Assembly (NCBI GenBank): GCA_910585035.1
Contig: CAJUEF010000010.1
Span: 7,244 to 27,057 of the forward strand
Reading direction: 5' to 3'
Source: an uncultured Christensenellaceae bacterium
GTDB lineage: Bacteria; Bacillota; Clostridia; Christensenellales; MGBC116941
Length of the DNA: 19,814 bases
Numbering within the stretch: position 1 is the first letter of the stretch; every line of letters starts with the position of its first letter. A program made the position numbers and the translations under genes. The notes under the pieces are model-generated. The model saw only the letters and a program-made list of their open reading frames with translations, searched no databases and was not told the DNA's origin. Of the stretch, positions 1-7,715 are shown one piece after another.

Positions 1-1003
1 CCCCCGTTGCATTAATTGCCACCGCCGGCACCCCCTGAGCCATTGCCTCAAGCAAAACTATTCCCTGAGTTTCAGTTAAAGACGCAAATAAAAACAGGTC
101 GCTTGCGCCATAATACGCCGGAAGCTCATCATTATCCACCTGTCCTACAAATTCAACATTCCCACGAACTCCCATAGAATCTGCCAATGCGTTTAAATCG
201 TCAATTAAATCTCCGCTGCCTACTATCATAAGCTTAAAGCTGTCCCCTATTTTCTGCTTTAAAACATTTAACGCTTTGACCATAAAATCAATATTTTTTT
301 CCTTGGTTATCCTGGAAACAGATACAAATAAATGTTCTTTATCTCCTATATGTTTTTGACGAATTATTTTAGACTTTTCTTCATCAATTCTATAGGCATC
401 GTCTTCAAGTCCTGTAGGCAGTATATATTTTGGCTTATCAATCTGGCCTACCCATTCAGTCATGGAATCCGTTGGAAAAATAACACCGCTGCATTTTTTT
501 ATAAAATGATTTACATATGTGGGAACAATTTTATATTTTAAATAATTCTTAAACATAAAAGTGCCTGTAATGCCTTGTTTTCTGTTTACCTTTTTAGATA
601 TAAACAAACTGCTAAGAGGGATGTTATGAAGATATTCCTCATATCTTGTATGATATGTAAACAACACAGGCACACCTGTCAGTTTAGACAGATATATTCC
701 CCTTGTTCCCATCCAAAAGGGATGATGCACATGAACAATATCAATATCCAGTTTTAAAAACTGGTCTTTCAAATCTTTTGAAAAAACATCAACAACAGGT
801 ATATCAAACTTTTTATTGCTGTAAAAAGTTATGAGCTTACACCTTATAACATCATCCTCTTCCACATCCTTATCCGGATAATCAGGTGCAAATACATAAA
901 CATTGTGTCCAATATCCCGCAGACCTTTTGCAAGTCTTTCAATGGATATGGGCACTCCTCCCACAAATGGCTTATATACGTTTGTAAACATTGCTATATT
1001 CAT
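1..1003 (-). CDS. GT4-family glycosyltransferase, C-terminus cut by window edge
   Basis: An open frame runs from ATG at 1003 off the left edge (334 residues visible, no stop). The N-terminus (MNIAMFTNVYKPFVGGV) is the usual GT-B opening with the glycine-rich acceptor loop. HVHHPFWMG near residues 91-99 and the segment VSVSRITKEKN, followed by an E-x7-E motif (ETQGIVLLE, about 311-319), are the donor-nucleotide signature of family 4 retaining glycosyltransferases. Such enzymes move a sugar from a nucleotide donor to a lipid or glycan at the inner face of the membrane. Clostridial relatives with this N-terminus are often annotated as diacylglycerol glucosyltransferases, but the acceptor here is inferred only. 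The start was chosen because the first residues match the family. A weak GGGGAT lies about 12 bases upstream. The gene is divergent from the DUF421 gene. Confidence 0.92.
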   Translation of the reverse strand, partial: MNIAMFTNVYKPFVGGVPISIERLAKGLRDIGHNVYVFAPDYPDKDVEEDDVIRCKLITFYSNKKFDIPVVDVFSKDLKDQFLKLDIDIVHVHHPFWMGTRGIYLSKLTGVPVLFTYHTRYEEYLHNIPLSSLFISKKVNRKQGITGTFMFKNYLKYKIVPTYVNHFIKKCSGVIFPTDSMTEWVGQIDKPKYILPTGLEDDAYRIDEEKSKIIRQKHIGDKEHLFVSVSRITKEKNIDFMVKALNVLKQKIGDSFKLMIVGSGDLIDDLNALADSMGVRGNVEFVGQVDNDELPAYYGASDLFLFASLTETQGIVLLEAMAQGVPAVAINATG

Positions 1004-1033
1004 AAAAGTAATTATCCCCGTTTATAATAGAGC

Positions 1034-1063
1034 ATTATAGCATAAATTACCGTCAGTTGACAA
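1034..1063 (-). promoter_or_regulatory. Promoter for the glycosyltransferase
   Basis: On the minus strand TTGTCA (1063-1058) is followed after 18 bases by a perfect TATAAT (1039-1034), preceded by TGC (extended -10). Transcription would start some 25 bases ahead of the ATG at 1003. No equally good promoter was found for the divergent gene at 1230. Confidence 0.6.
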
Positions 1064-1229
1064 GAGATCCCCAGTTTTGCTTTTACAAAAAGCTGCTTAT
1101 TTAAAAATATTTTACAACATTTCAATAAACTGTTTCATCAAAAATTTACTCTTTATTAAAAATATTTTTTTGCATAATAATTTATGTTATTGCAAAAACT
1201 ACTAAAAAAAAGGAAAGGCCTGTTTTTAA

Positions 1230-1952
1230 ATGGAAATGTTATCTACAGAAATTTTATCAATAATTGTTCGGGCATTCTGCTCTATTATAATCCTTTTTGT
1301 GCTCACTAAATTTATGGGAAAAAAACAACTTTCCCAGCTAAACTTTTTTGATTACTGTATAGGAATAAGTATTGGCTCTATTGCTGCAACCCTGGCCCTT
1401 GATATTGAAGTAGACTTTTTGCATCCAATAATTGCAATGATAGTATATGGTTTAACTGCTATGGCAATTTCATTTGCCACAAGAAAGTCAATGATCCTTA
1501 GAAGGCTCCTTACAGGCAAAGCAACAATACTTATGGAAAAAGGAAAAATATATTATGACAATTTGAAAAAAACCAACATGGACTTAAATGACTTTATGAC
1601 CGAATGCCGTAATCTTGGTTATTTTAATTTAGACGACATCGAGTGTGCAATTATGGAAACCAACGGTAAAATAAGCGTTATGCCCAAATGTGAAAAGCGC
1701 CCTGTATGCCCACAGGATATGGGCATTTCCCCAAATCAGGACAGCCTTATTACAAATCTTATAATAGACGGAGTTTTGCTAAAACAAAACCTTCACAGTA
1801 CAGGCAAAAACGAGGAGTGGCTCATGAACATGATTAAGGCCCACGGTCTTAATTCATATAAAGACGTTATGCTTGCAGGTGTAGATAAGGATAATAAATT
1901 CAGCATTTATAAATACATCCGTCCGGAAACCCAAAACAGTATATTTGAATAA
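1230..1952 (+). CDS. DUF421 / YetF-like membrane protein
   Basis: This 240-residue protein has two to three N-terminal membrane segments (about residues 8-28, 42-58 and 66-84) followed by a soluble C-terminal part. The motif MGKKQLSQLNFFDY after the first segment, the following small-residue segment, and the later RRLLTGKATILMEKGKI stretch are typical of DUF421 (YetF/YdfS/YrbG-like) proteins. In Bacillus relatives these are linked to spore or stress membranes, but no biochemical role is assigned. The start is supported by AAAGGAAAGG about 12 bases upstream. The gene stands alone on the plus strand and ends just before a strong terminator. It has no visible functional link to its neighbours. 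Confidence 0.88.
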   Translation: MEMLSTEILSIIVRAFCSIIILFVLTKFMGKKQLSQLNFFDYCIGISIGSIAATLALDIEVDFLHPIIAMIVYGLTAMAISFATRKSMILRRLLTGKATILMEKGKIYYDNLKKTNMDLNDFMTECRNLGYFNLDDIECAIMETNGKISVMPKCEKRPVCPQDMGISPNQDSLITNLIIDGVLLKQNLHSTGKNEEWLMNMIKAHGLNSYKDVMLAGVDKDNKFSIYKYIRPETQNSIFE

Positions 1953-1957
1953 AACAT

Positions 1958-1989
1958 AAAAAGCGTCGCAAATATTGCGGCGCTTTTTG
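1958..1989 (+). terminator. Rho-independent terminator after the DUF421 gene
   Basis: The arms AAAAGCGTCGCAA and TTGCGGCGCTTTT pair along 13 positions with one G-T wobble around a very short AT loop and run into a T tract. It begins a few bases after the stop codon. Confidence 0.85.
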
Positions 1990-2044
1990 TTTAATTTTTA
2001 TGCCTGAACATATCTTTTAATCATACTCGCTTTCCGATTTCATA

Positions 2045-2073
2045 CTGTAAAAAATTTTTCATTAATGTATAAT
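2045..2073 (+). promoter_or_regulatory. Candidate promoter for the XRE gene at 2116
   Basis: A perfect TATAAT lies at 2068-2073. The hexamer 17 bases upstream (CTGTAA, 2045-2050) is a poor -35 box, so the call rests on the -10 element and its position 43 bases before the start codon. Confidence 0.4.
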
Positions 2074-2115
2074 TGTAATAACTAATTAACAAAAAACATT
2101 TTTGCGGGAGATTTT

Positions 2116-2346
2116 ATGGATAAACATTTAGAGCACTATAGGCTTATTGGAAAAAATATTGCTTATTACAGAAAGAAAAGAAACTTAAATCAGGAAGGCT
2201 TAGCTTTAAGAGCTAACGTTTCAAGAACTCACCTCAGCCACATAGACGCGGAAAATGTAAACAAAGCTCCATCTTTAGAAACGCTGTTCAATTTGTGCGA
2301 CGCTTTATCTATTGAGCCATATCAGTTATTTGTTGAACATGAATAA
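2116..2346 (+). CDS. Small XRE-family helix-turn-helix protein
   Basis: This 76-residue protein is almost entirely one XRE/Cro-C1-type DNA-binding domain (IGKNIAYYRKKRNLNQEGLA, then RANVSRTHLSHID as turn and recognition helix, then PSLETLFNLCDALSI as helices 4-5). It has no effector domain, so it probably acts as a simple repressor or antirepressor. A GCGGGAGA ribosome binding site sits about 8 bases before the ATG. The gene converges on the XRE gene at 2391 and is the first of three small genes between the DUF421 gene and the his cluster. Its target is not visible: its own promoter region has no clear dyad. Confidence 0.85.
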   Translation: MDKHLEHYRLIGKNIAYYRKKRNLNQEGLALRANVSRTHLSHIDAENVNKAPSLETLFNLCDALSIEPYQLFVEHE

Positions 2347-2374
2347 AAAAATATCCCACCAAAAAGTGAGATAT
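2344..2374 (-). terminator. Terminator for the minus-strand XRE gene
   Basis: Read on the minus strand, ATATCTCAC and GTGGGATAT pair fully (one T-G wobble) around TTTTTG and are followed by seven T. On the plus strand the same hairpin has a mismatch and no T tract, so it is assigned to the gene ending at 2391. Confidence 0.65.
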
Positions 2375-2390
2375 AAATGTAACAAACACT

Positions 2391-2591
2391 TTAATTATCA
2401 ATCTCTATTTCCAGCAAATAATCAATAGTAACACCATAAAACTCAGCTAACTTTTTTAAAGTTTTACTGGGAATGTCTAAAATGCCGTTTTCATATCTGG
2501 AATAAGTAGTCTGGTCAATTCCCAAATATGAGGCAATTACATTTTGTTTATATTCATTATCTATTCTTAAATCTTTTATTCTTTTATACAT
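2391..2591 (-). CDS. XRE-family transcriptional regulator, likely repressor of the divergent gene
   Basis: From ATG at 2591 this is a 66-residue protein, a single XRE helix-turn-helix domain (RIKDLRIDNEYKQNVIASYL, then GIDQTTYSRYENG as the recognition helix, then IPSKTLKKLAEFYGVTIDYLL). This is the classic SinR/Xre layout. A longer frame begins at TTG 2615, but GGTGAT lies five bases ahead of the internal ATG, so 2591 is preferred. The gene is divergent from the small gene at 2680. The 88 bases between them hold two perfect dyads overlapping candidate promoters, which fits autoregulation and control of the neighbour. That role is inference. Confidence 0.87.
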   Translation of the reverse strand: MYKRIKDLRIDNEYKQNVIASYLGIDQTTYSRYENGILDIPSKTLKKLAEFYGVTIDYLLEIEIDN

Positions 2592-2610
2592 GCAATCACC
2601 GCAGTAATAA

Positions 2611-2637
2611 TACAATATGCTAAAAACGCATATTGTA
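2611..2637. promoter_or_regulatory. Operator-like dyad 1 (TATGC-N7-GCATA type)
   Basis: TACAATATGC and GCATATTGTA form a perfect 10-bp inverted repeat around a 7-base A-rich spacer. It sits in the divergent XRE / small-protein intergenic region. It shares the core TATGC-N7-GCATA with a second dyad centred 25 bp away. Confidence 0.65.
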
Positions 2638-2661
2638 TTTTATGCAAAAATAGCATAAAAT
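2633..2661 (+). promoter_or_regulatory. Candidate promoter for the small gene at 2680
   Basis: TTGTAT (2633-2638) is followed after 17 bases by TAAAAT (2656-2661, five of six matches). The -35 box is weak. The two boxes fall inside the two operator-like dyads. On the opposite strand TACAAT (2637-2632) could serve as the -10 box of the XRE gene. Confidence 0.4.
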
Positions 2662-2662
2662 A
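2636..2662. promoter_or_regulatory. Operator-like dyad 2 (TATGC-N7-GCATA type)
   Basis: TATTTTATGC and GCATAAAATA form a second perfect 10-bp inverted repeat with a 7-base A-rich spacer (AAAAATA). It overlaps dyad 1 by two bases and has the same architecture, so a tandem pair of binding sites for one dimeric regulator is likely. Confidence 0.65.
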
Positions 2663-2679
2663 TATTTGAGGTGATTTAT

Positions 2680-2967
2680 ATGCTTTTTAATGAAATACAA
2701 AATTGTTTTCCAAAAATCATTAATTTAATGGGAAAAGATAGTATTCAAACATTTGTATCTTCCGATTACTGTTCATTATATAAATATCATTTTGGGCTTG
2801 GTACATTCATAAGAAATAACCTTTTAAAAGAAAACTCATATCTATACAATAAATTTAAAGCTGCAAACATAACTCACAAAGATGATATGTCGCAGCTTAT
2901 TATAACATTATTATATATATATCTTAATGAAGAAAGAATTATTTCTAAAAACTTAAATAAGGAATAA
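2680..2967 (+). CDS. Small uncharacterised protein (DUF6794-like motif)
   Basis: From ATG at 2680 the product has 95 residues. GAGGTGA ends six bases upstream, and a GTG at 2671 lies inside this ribosome binding site, so the longer frame is rejected. The centre YHFGLGTFIRNNLL followed by THKDDMSQLIITLLYIYL resembles a family of small bacterial proteins with an H-x-G-x-G-x-x-I-R-N motif and a later DDMS motif. I recall this as DUF6794, and that name has not been checked. No signal peptide or membrane segment is seen. The function is unknown. The gene is divergent from an XRE regulator and its promoter is embedded in two dyads, so it is probably tightly controlled. It converges on hisIE with only 22 bases between the genes and no strong terminator there. 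Confidence 0.75.
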   Translation: MLFNEIQNCFPKIINLMGKDSIQTFVSSDYCSLYKYHFGLGTFIRNNLLKENSYLYNKFKAANITHKDDMSQLIITLLYIYLNEERIISKNLNKE

Positions 2968-2989
2968 TATTTCTAAAAGAAAAAGTAAA

Positions 2990-3604
2990 TTACTTATATC
3001 TGCTTTCCAATTCTGCCTTTAATTCACCAAGGGACACACCCTGGTTTATAAGCATAACCAGCACATGATATATAAGGTCACAAGTTTCATAGACAACCTC
3101 CTGCCTGCTGTTGTTCTTTGCCGCAATTATAACCTCAGCATTTTCCTCCCCTACCTTTTTGAGTATCTTGTCTATCCCCTTATCAAAAAGATAATTGGTA
3201 TAGGACCCTTCCACCGGATTATTTTTTCTGTCCATAACGGTATCGTAAACCCGCTGAACAACATCAGCAGAGATTTTTTCACCGCTGTTATAAATCTCGT
3301 CATTAAAGCAGGTATAAGCTCCAGTATGGCATGCCACCCCTGTCTGCTTAACCATTACCAAAAGGGTATCCCCATCGCAATCATAAGAAATGGATACTAC
3401 ATCCTGCACATTTCCTGAGGTTGCGCCTTTTTCCCACAGCTCGTTTCTGCTTCTGCTGAAAAAGCAGGTACGCTTTGTTTCCAGAGTTTTTTCTATTGAT
3501 TCCTTATTCATATATGCGAGCATAAGCACTTTGTTAGTGTTTATATCCTGCACCACCGCAGGCACAAGTCCCCGCTCGTCAAACTTTATCATTGATAAAT
3601 CCAT
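2990..3604 (-). CDS. hisIE: Bifunctional phosphoribosyl-AMP cyclohydrolase / phosphoribosyl-ATP pyrophosphatase
   Basis: This 204-residue fusion catalyses steps 2 and 3 of histidine synthesis in the cytoplasm. Residues 1 to about 110 are the cyclohydrolase, with DCDGD (75-79) for Mg and Cys76, Cys92 (in CHTGAYTCF) and Cys99 for Zn. Residues about 115-204 are the MazG-like pyrophosphatase, with the metal-binding VGEENAE (151-157) and ETCDLIYH (173-180). The length matches the family's usual 200-210. A longer frame starts at 3622, but AGGAG (3613-3617) sits eight bases before ATG 3604, which follows the hisF stop by one base. It is the last gene of the hisBHAF-hisIE unit. No convincing terminator follows. 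Confidence 0.97.
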   Translation of the reverse strand: MDLSMIKFDERGLVPAVVQDINTNKVLMLAYMNKESIEKTLETKRTCFFSRSRNELWEKGATSGNVQDVVSISYDCDGDTLLVMVKQTGVACHTGAYTCFNDEIYNSGEKISADVVQRVYDTVMDRKNNPVEGSYTNYLFDKGIDKILKKVGEENAEVIIAAKNNSRQEVVYETCDLIYHVLVMLINQGVSLGELKAELESRYK

Positions 3605-3605
3605 T

Positions 3606-4367
3606 TCACACTCTCCTAACATTTATTCCCTGATTGTAAAGATACTCTTTTAAATCCCTTATGTCAATTTCTCCAAAATGAAAAACAGAAGCTGCCAGCC
3701 CCGCATCCACATTGGTTTTTTTAAAGAGCTGGGAAAAATGCTCTTTAGTTCCTGCGCCACCGGATGCAATAACCGGTATGCTTGTTTTATCACAAACCCT
3801 GTTTAACAATTCCAGATCAAAGCCATTTTTTACCCCATCCGTATCAATACTGTTAAGAACGATTTCACCGGCCCCAAGCCGCTGACCTTCTTTGGCCCAC
3901 TCTATAGCGTCAAGTCCTGTGTTTGTTCTTCCGCCGTTTATATACACATCATAACTGCCCTTGTCATTGCTTTTAGCATCTATAGACAGTACAACGCACT
4001 GAGCACCAAATTTAAGGGCCGCTTTTTTAATAATATCTTTATCCTTAACTGCAAGGGAATTCACTGAAACTTTGTCCGCACCGGCTCTAAGCACTTTATT
4101 AAAATCCTCAATGCTGCTAATTCCTCCGCCGACAGTAAAGGGAATGTATACCTCTCCCGCAACCTTTTCCACTACGTCAATAAATATATCCCGTTTTTCA
4201 CAAGAAGCAGTTATATCATAAAACACAAGCTCATCGGCTCCACAATCGCTGTACTTTTTCGCCAGCTCTACCGGATCGTTTACATCTTTTATATCCTCAA
4301 ATTTTGTTCCCTTAACAACACGCCCGCCACGGACATCAAGACAGGGAATTATTCTCTTTGTAATCAT
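3606..4367 (-). CDS. hisF: Imidazole glycerol phosphate synthase, cyclase subunit
   Basis: This 253-residue (beta/alpha)8 barrel subunit pairs with HisH. It uses ammonia delivered by HisH to convert PRFAR into imidazole glycerol phosphate and AICAR. The two catalytic aspartates of the family are present at Asp11 (CLDVRGG) and Asp130 (LSIDAK), and phosphate-binding loops are seen at GGGIS (80-84) and ASGGAG. The length is normal. The start overlaps the hisA stop as ATGA, a translational coupling arrangement. Confidence 0.98.
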   Translation of the reverse strand: MITKRIIPCLDVRGGRVVKGTKFEDIKDVNDPVELAKKYSDCGADELVFYDITASCEKRDIFIDVVEKVAGEVYIPFTVGGGISSIEDFNKVLRAGADKVSVNSLAVKDKDIIKKAALKFGAQCVVLSIDAKSNDKGSYDVYINGGRTNTGLDAIEWAKEGQRLGAGEIVLNSIDTDGVKNGFDLELLNRVCDKTSIPVIASGGAGTKEHFSQLFKKTNVDAGLAASVFHFGEIDIRDLKEYLYNQGINVRRV

Positions 4368-5059
4368 AGAATATCCTCCAGCTTTATCTTTCCTTCATAA
4401 ATAGCTTTTCCAACTATTGCCCCGTAAAAATTTTCTTTCTTTAAAACCTCTATATCTTCAATAGAAGATATACCGCCGGATGCTGTTACTTTAAGTCCCG
4501 TTGCATTTTTAATTTCAATAAGCTCTTTTATATTCGGTCCCTGAAGCATACCGTCTGTGGCTATATCTGTGTAAACTATATTTGTAACTCCTGCTTCCTT
4601 CATCTTTTTTGCAAAGTCTACCGCTTTTATATCAAGCACCTTTGTCCAGCCGTCTGTAGCTACCATGCCGCCTTTTGCATCGATGGAAACGATTATTTTG
4701 TCACCATATTTATTACAGGCTTCTTTTACGAAATCAGGATTTTTAACAGCAGCAGTGCCAATTATAACCCTGCTTACTCCATAGGAAAAAGCCTCGTCAA
4801 CATTCTCTATATTCCTAATGCCGCCGCCAAGCTCAACAGACAATAGGTCTGCGATTTTTCTTATTGCTTCCTCGTTTATCCTCCTGCCTTTAAGTGCGCC
4901 GTCTAAATCTACAAGATGCAGGTATTTTACGCCCAGCCTTTTCCACTCCCGGGCTACTTCAAAGGGATCGTCATAATATATGTTTTCCTTGTCATAATCT
5001 CCCTGAGTAAGGCGCACACATTTACCGCCCTTTATATCTATTGCCGGAATAATTATCAT
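4364..5059 (-). CDS. hisA: ProFAR isomerase
   Basis: This 231-residue barrel enzyme, homologous to HisF, performs the Amadori isomerisation of ProFAR to PRFAR, step 4 of the pathway. Asp8 (IPAIDIKGG) and Asp127 (VSIDAKGG) are the expected acid/base pair, and the phosphate sites ELGGGIR (76-82) and TASGGIS are intact. It is slightly shorter than the usual 240 residues and ends with KLEDIL, without loss of a conserved element. Its ATG shares one base with the hisH stop (TGATG), and its own stop overlaps the hisF start. Confidence 0.98.
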   Translation of the reverse strand: MIIIPAIDIKGGKCVRLTQGDYDKENIYYDDPFEVAREWKRLGVKYLHLVDLDGALKGRRINEEAIRKIADLLSVELGGGIRNIENVDEAFSYGVSRVIIGTAAVKNPDFVKEACNKYGDKIIVSIDAKGGMVATDGWTKVLDIKAVDFAKKMKEAGVTNIVYTDIATDGMLQGPNIKELIEIKNATGLKVTASGGISSIEDIEVLKKENFYGAIVGKAIYEGKIKLEDIL

Positions 5060-5655
5060 CAGACCATCTCCAAAAATTTCTTTAATAAAGTCATGCCAGT
5101 TTCACCGCTCTTTTCCGGATGAAACTGCATTCCTATAACATTGTCCCTGCGCACCATAGCCGGCACTTTAACCCCATATTCACTATAAAGCTTAACGTGG
5201 TTAAAATCATCAGGGCACGCATAATAGGAATGAACAAAATACACGTAGCCTTTATCGCTGCCTTTTGCAATAGAATCATCGCCATGCTCTACAAGCTGGT
5301 TCCAACCCATATGAGGCACTTTAAGGGGCGAAACCTCCAGCAGCTTAACTTGTCCCGGTAAAAGCCCAAGTCCATCATATTCTCCGTCCTCATAACTTTT
5401 ATCAAAGAGCATCTGCATACCAAGGCATATGCCAAGAATATACTTTCCTTCACTTATATTTTGCAAAAGCACATCTTTTATCTGGGATATTCCCTCCATG
5501 GCTTGACAGAAAGCTCCTACCCCCGGAAGTATGTATGCATCCGCTTCATTTATCTCTTTGGCAGTGGAAATAACCTTTGCATCGTATCCCAGCTTTTTTA
5601 CAGCTTTTAGCACACTGCTTAAATTTCCGGCACCATAATCAATAACACCAATCAT
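5059..5655 (-). CDS. hisH: Imidazole glycerol phosphate synthase, glutamine amidotransferase subunit
   Basis: This 198-residue class I glutamine amidotransferase releases ammonia from glutamine and channels it to HisF. The catalytic triad is visible: Cys77 in GICLGMQ, His179 and Glu181 in QFHPEKSG. The oxyanion-strand motif PGVGAF (44-49) and VPHMGWNQL (113-121) are also typical. AAAGGAG stands upstream of the ATG, and the gene begins three bases after the hisB stop. Confidence 0.98.
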   Translation of the reverse strand: MIGVIDYGAGNLSSVLKAVKKLGYDAKVISTAKEINEADAYILPGVGAFCQAMEGISQIKDVLLQNISEGKYILGICLGMQMLFDKSYEDGEYDGLGLLPGQVKLLEVSPLKVPHMGWNQLVEHGDDSIAKGSDKGYVYFVHSYYACPDDFNHVKLYSEYGVKVPAMVRRDNVIGMQFHPEKSGETGMTLLKKFLEMV

Positions 5656-5658
5656 ATT

Positions 5659-6243
5659 TTACAGAACTCCTTTGGTGGAAAGCACACCTTTAATATTTTC
5701 ATCGATTTTAACTGCTTTTTTAAGACATTGTCCAAAACCTTTAAACATAGCCTCAATAATATGATGAGAATTTTTCCCGTAAAGACACGTTATATGCAAA
5801 GTTATCCTGCTGTTATCACTGACAGCCCTAAAAAATTCTTCAACCATTTCCGTCTCCATGTCTCCAACAAACTCTCTTGTAAAATCACAGTTAAAAACAA
5901 GATAGCTTCTTCCGCTAATATCCATAGTTACCTGCACAAGACTTTCATCCATTGGCAAAAACACGCATCCATATCTTGTAATTCCGTTTTTATCCTCAAG
6001 ACAACTTGCAATAGCCTGTCCAAGAGCAATACCAATATCTTCAATACTGTGATGATTATCCACCTCTAAATCACCTTTACAGGTAATATTCAAATCAAAA
6101 CCGCCATGCTTTGCAAAAAGAGTAAGCATATGGTCTAAAAATCCAACTCCTGTATCAATATCACTTTCACCGCTGCCGTCTAAATTAAGGTATAAATTTA
6201 TATCTGTTTCTTTAGTTTTTCTGTTTATCTCAACACTTCTCAT
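5659..6243 (-). CDS. hisB: Imidazoleglycerol-phosphate dehydratase
   Basis: This 194-residue monofunctional dehydratase converts imidazole glycerol phosphate to imidazole acetol phosphate. The metal-binding repeats are clear: GFLDHML (34-40), DNHHSIEDIG with His64-His65, and GKNSHHIIEAMFK with His160-His161. The N-terminal phosphatase domain of the enterobacterial fusion is absent. The histidinol-phosphate phosphatase must lie elsewhere, since none is seen in this window. In many clostridial his operons hisB directly follows hisC. Here more than 5 kb of unrelated genes separates them. GAAGGG precedes the ATG. A promoter must lie in 6244-6352 because a terminator lies upstream, but I could not identify a convincing one. 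Confidence 0.98.
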   Translation of the reverse strand: MRSVEINRKTKETDINLYLNLDGSGESDIDTGVGFLDHMLTLFAKHGGFDLNITCKGDLEVDNHHSIEDIGIALGQAIASCLEDKNGITRYGCVFLPMDESLVQVTMDISGRSYLVFNCDFTREFVGDMETEMVEEFFRAVSDNSRITLHITCLYGKNSHHIIEAMFKGFGQCLKKAVKIDENIKGVLSTKGVL

Positions 6244-6337
6244 ATACTGTACCCTTCAAATAAAATTATTTAGCTTTTACACACGCTTACTGGTATTTTA
6301 ACATATTTTTACCTAAAATACTTAATGCATTAAATAT

Positions 6338-6605
6338 TTTTTATTAAAAAACAAAAAGGGCATGCTAAGCATACCCTTTTTACCACACAAATTTAATTAT
6401 AAATTTTTATTTATTAAATTTATATTTTTATATTACTCTTCAACCTTACGTCTGCTAACTGCTACGATACCAGCTGCTGCTGCAAGACCAGCGATTACGA
6501 ATAATGCAATGCCGTTATCAGCTGTCTTTGGTGATGTGTTAGCATCTGCTGGAGCCTCAGGTGCAGCATCATTTGTAGTTGGATCTGTTGCTGATGGCTG
6601 CTGTG
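6338..6605. repeat. Perfect 268-bp direct repeat, copy 1
   Basis: This stretch is identical base for base to 7716-7983 (offset 1378). It contains the terminator, the 3' untranslated region and the last 56 codons of the surface-protein gene at 6433. Identity includes synonymous positions and untranslated bases, so the copies were duplicated or homogenised recently. Confidence 0.95.
6353..6381 (-). terminator. Terminator of surface-protein gene 1
   Basis: AAAAAGGGCATGC and GCATACCCTTTTT pair with a single mismatch around a TAA loop, and the minus-strand product ends in a T tract. It lies about 50 bases after the stop and is part of the 268-bp repeat. It also isolates hisB from upstream transcription. 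Confidence 0.85.
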
Positions 6606-7530
6606 GATCTACATCTGGCTGCTCTGGATTTATTTGGTCTTTAGGTGGGTTAACAGCAGCACCACGCTGAACAGCAAACATAATTGGATCAACAGATGTA
6701 AATGTTCCAGTTACTGTGCCATCACCTGCAATACCCGGAAGGTATTCCCACCTGCCGTCAGAATAACGCAGAATGTTAACAATATCTGTAGCCTTAACGC
6801 CTGGAACATTAAATGTTAAAGTTGTTGGGCTTGCTGCTGATGCATTAGCCGAAAATACAATTGGACCAATAAACTCTGTATTTTTAATGTTTTCAATCTT
6901 AATCTCTTCTGCAAAGTAATTGCCAATTAGTATTTCTCTATATCTATCAATTTCATCCTTTGATATTTCTATTATTGTTGCATTTCCATCTGCCACTGTA
7001 ATATTTGCATTTTTAAAATTAATCGTTGTTTCATAAGATGGATTATCTATCGGTGGCTCGATAAATACGTTAGGCTGAACAGCAAAAGCTATTGGTGAAA
7101 GTGATGTAAATGTTCCTGTTATTGTTCCATCTCCGGCAATTCCCGGCAGAACCTCCCATTTACCATTTACAAAATGCAAAATATTTACCAAATTATTAGC
7201 TTTAACTCCTGGCACGTTAAAGGAAAGGGTTAGCGGGTTAGACACTGACGCATTACCAAAAATGTTAATTAAGCCAACAATTTTCACATTGTCAAGATTT
7301 TGAACTCCAATAGCCTTAGCTATATCCGCCCTTTGAGCATAAAGAGACTGCCTGTGCTTAGAAGCTTCCTCTTTTGTGAAATCATTTACAATTATATTTC
7401 CACTCCCGCTTTCTATGTATCCAAAACTAACATTTACATCTTCAATTCTAATGCTTTCCGCCGCAAATGCAGTAACGCTCATGGCAAATATTAGCACGGC
7501 TACAAGCGCTGCTGCAAAAAATTTCTTCAT
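6433..7530 (-). CDS. Sortase-anchored surface protein with two copies of a beta-rich domain
   Basis: This 365-residue secreted protein has a signal peptide (1-24, ending AFA-A) and two related domains of about 125 residues (26-152 and 168-288). Each domain carries FNVPGVK, VNIL and LPGIAGDG-x-x-TGTFTS. They are followed by a Pro/Glu/Asp-rich linker (291-332). The C-terminus is a cell-wall sorting signal: SPKTAD (333-338), a hydrophobic segment (340-358) and the basic tail SRRKVEE. Class B sortases of clostridia can use (S/P)PxTG-type motifs. Here Ala replaces the usual Gly. A sortase B gene lies 2.2 kb upstream on the same strand. AGGAGG stands 8 bases before the ATG. The domain family is not one I can name. 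Function is presumably surface display, possibly adhesion or ligand binding (inference). Confidence 0.87.
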   Translation of the reverse strand: MKKFFAAALVAVLIFAMSVTAFAAESIRIEDVNVSFGYIESGSGNIIVNDFTKEEASKHRQSLYAQRADIAKAIGVQNLDNVKIVGLINIFGNASVSNPLTLSFNVPGVKANNLVNILHFVNGKWEVLPGIAGDGTITGTFTSLSPIAFAVQPNVFIEPPIDNPSYETTINFKNANITVADGNATIIEISKDEIDRYREILIGNYFAEEIKIENIKNTEFIGPIVFSANASAASPTTLTFNVPGVKATDIVNILRYSDGRWEYLPGIAGDGTVTGTFTSVDPIMFAVQRGAAVNPPKDQINPEQPDVDPQQPSATDPTTNDAAPEAPADANTSPKTADNGIALFVIAGLAAAAGIVAVSRRKVEE

Positions 7531-7593
7531 CCCAAATCATCCTCCTACAAATAATGTTTAAATTGTCTTATGTGTTTTATGATAGTAAATAAC

Positions 7594-7608
7594 AACATTA
7601 TAAATGTT
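7594..7608 (-). promoter_or_regulatory. Candidate -10 region with small dyad upstream of surface-protein gene 1
   Basis: On the minus strand a TATAAT occupies 7602-7597 inside the palindrome AACATT-ATA-AATGTT (7594-7608). The best -35 (TAGACA) is only 15 bases away, so the promoter call is tentative. A promoter is expected here because surface-protein gene 2 upstream ends at a terminator. Confidence 0.3.
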
Positions 7609-7715
7609 ATTCCTACTTGTCTACATCATTCTAACATAACTACTTTTTATAAACAATATAACTAAGTAATATTTATTCATCTAATATTTACCAAATTTGT
7701 TTAAAATTTTTAAAG

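Noticed and set aside
1150..1200. Imperfect inverted repeat around TTGCATAATAA / TTATTGC before the DUF421 gene
   Set aside because: It is an AT-rich match with a bulge and no partner site; it could be chance.
2968..2989. Short hairpin TTTCT-AAA-AGAAA between the convergent genes at 2967 and 2990
   Set aside because: A five-pair AT-rich stem without a proper T tract is too weak to call a terminator.
6362..6670. Open frame on the plus strand opposite the 3' end of surface-protein gene 1, repeated at 7740-8075
   Set aside because: It is antisense to a clear gene, starts inside the terminator, and its repetition merely reflects the 268-bp direct repeat.
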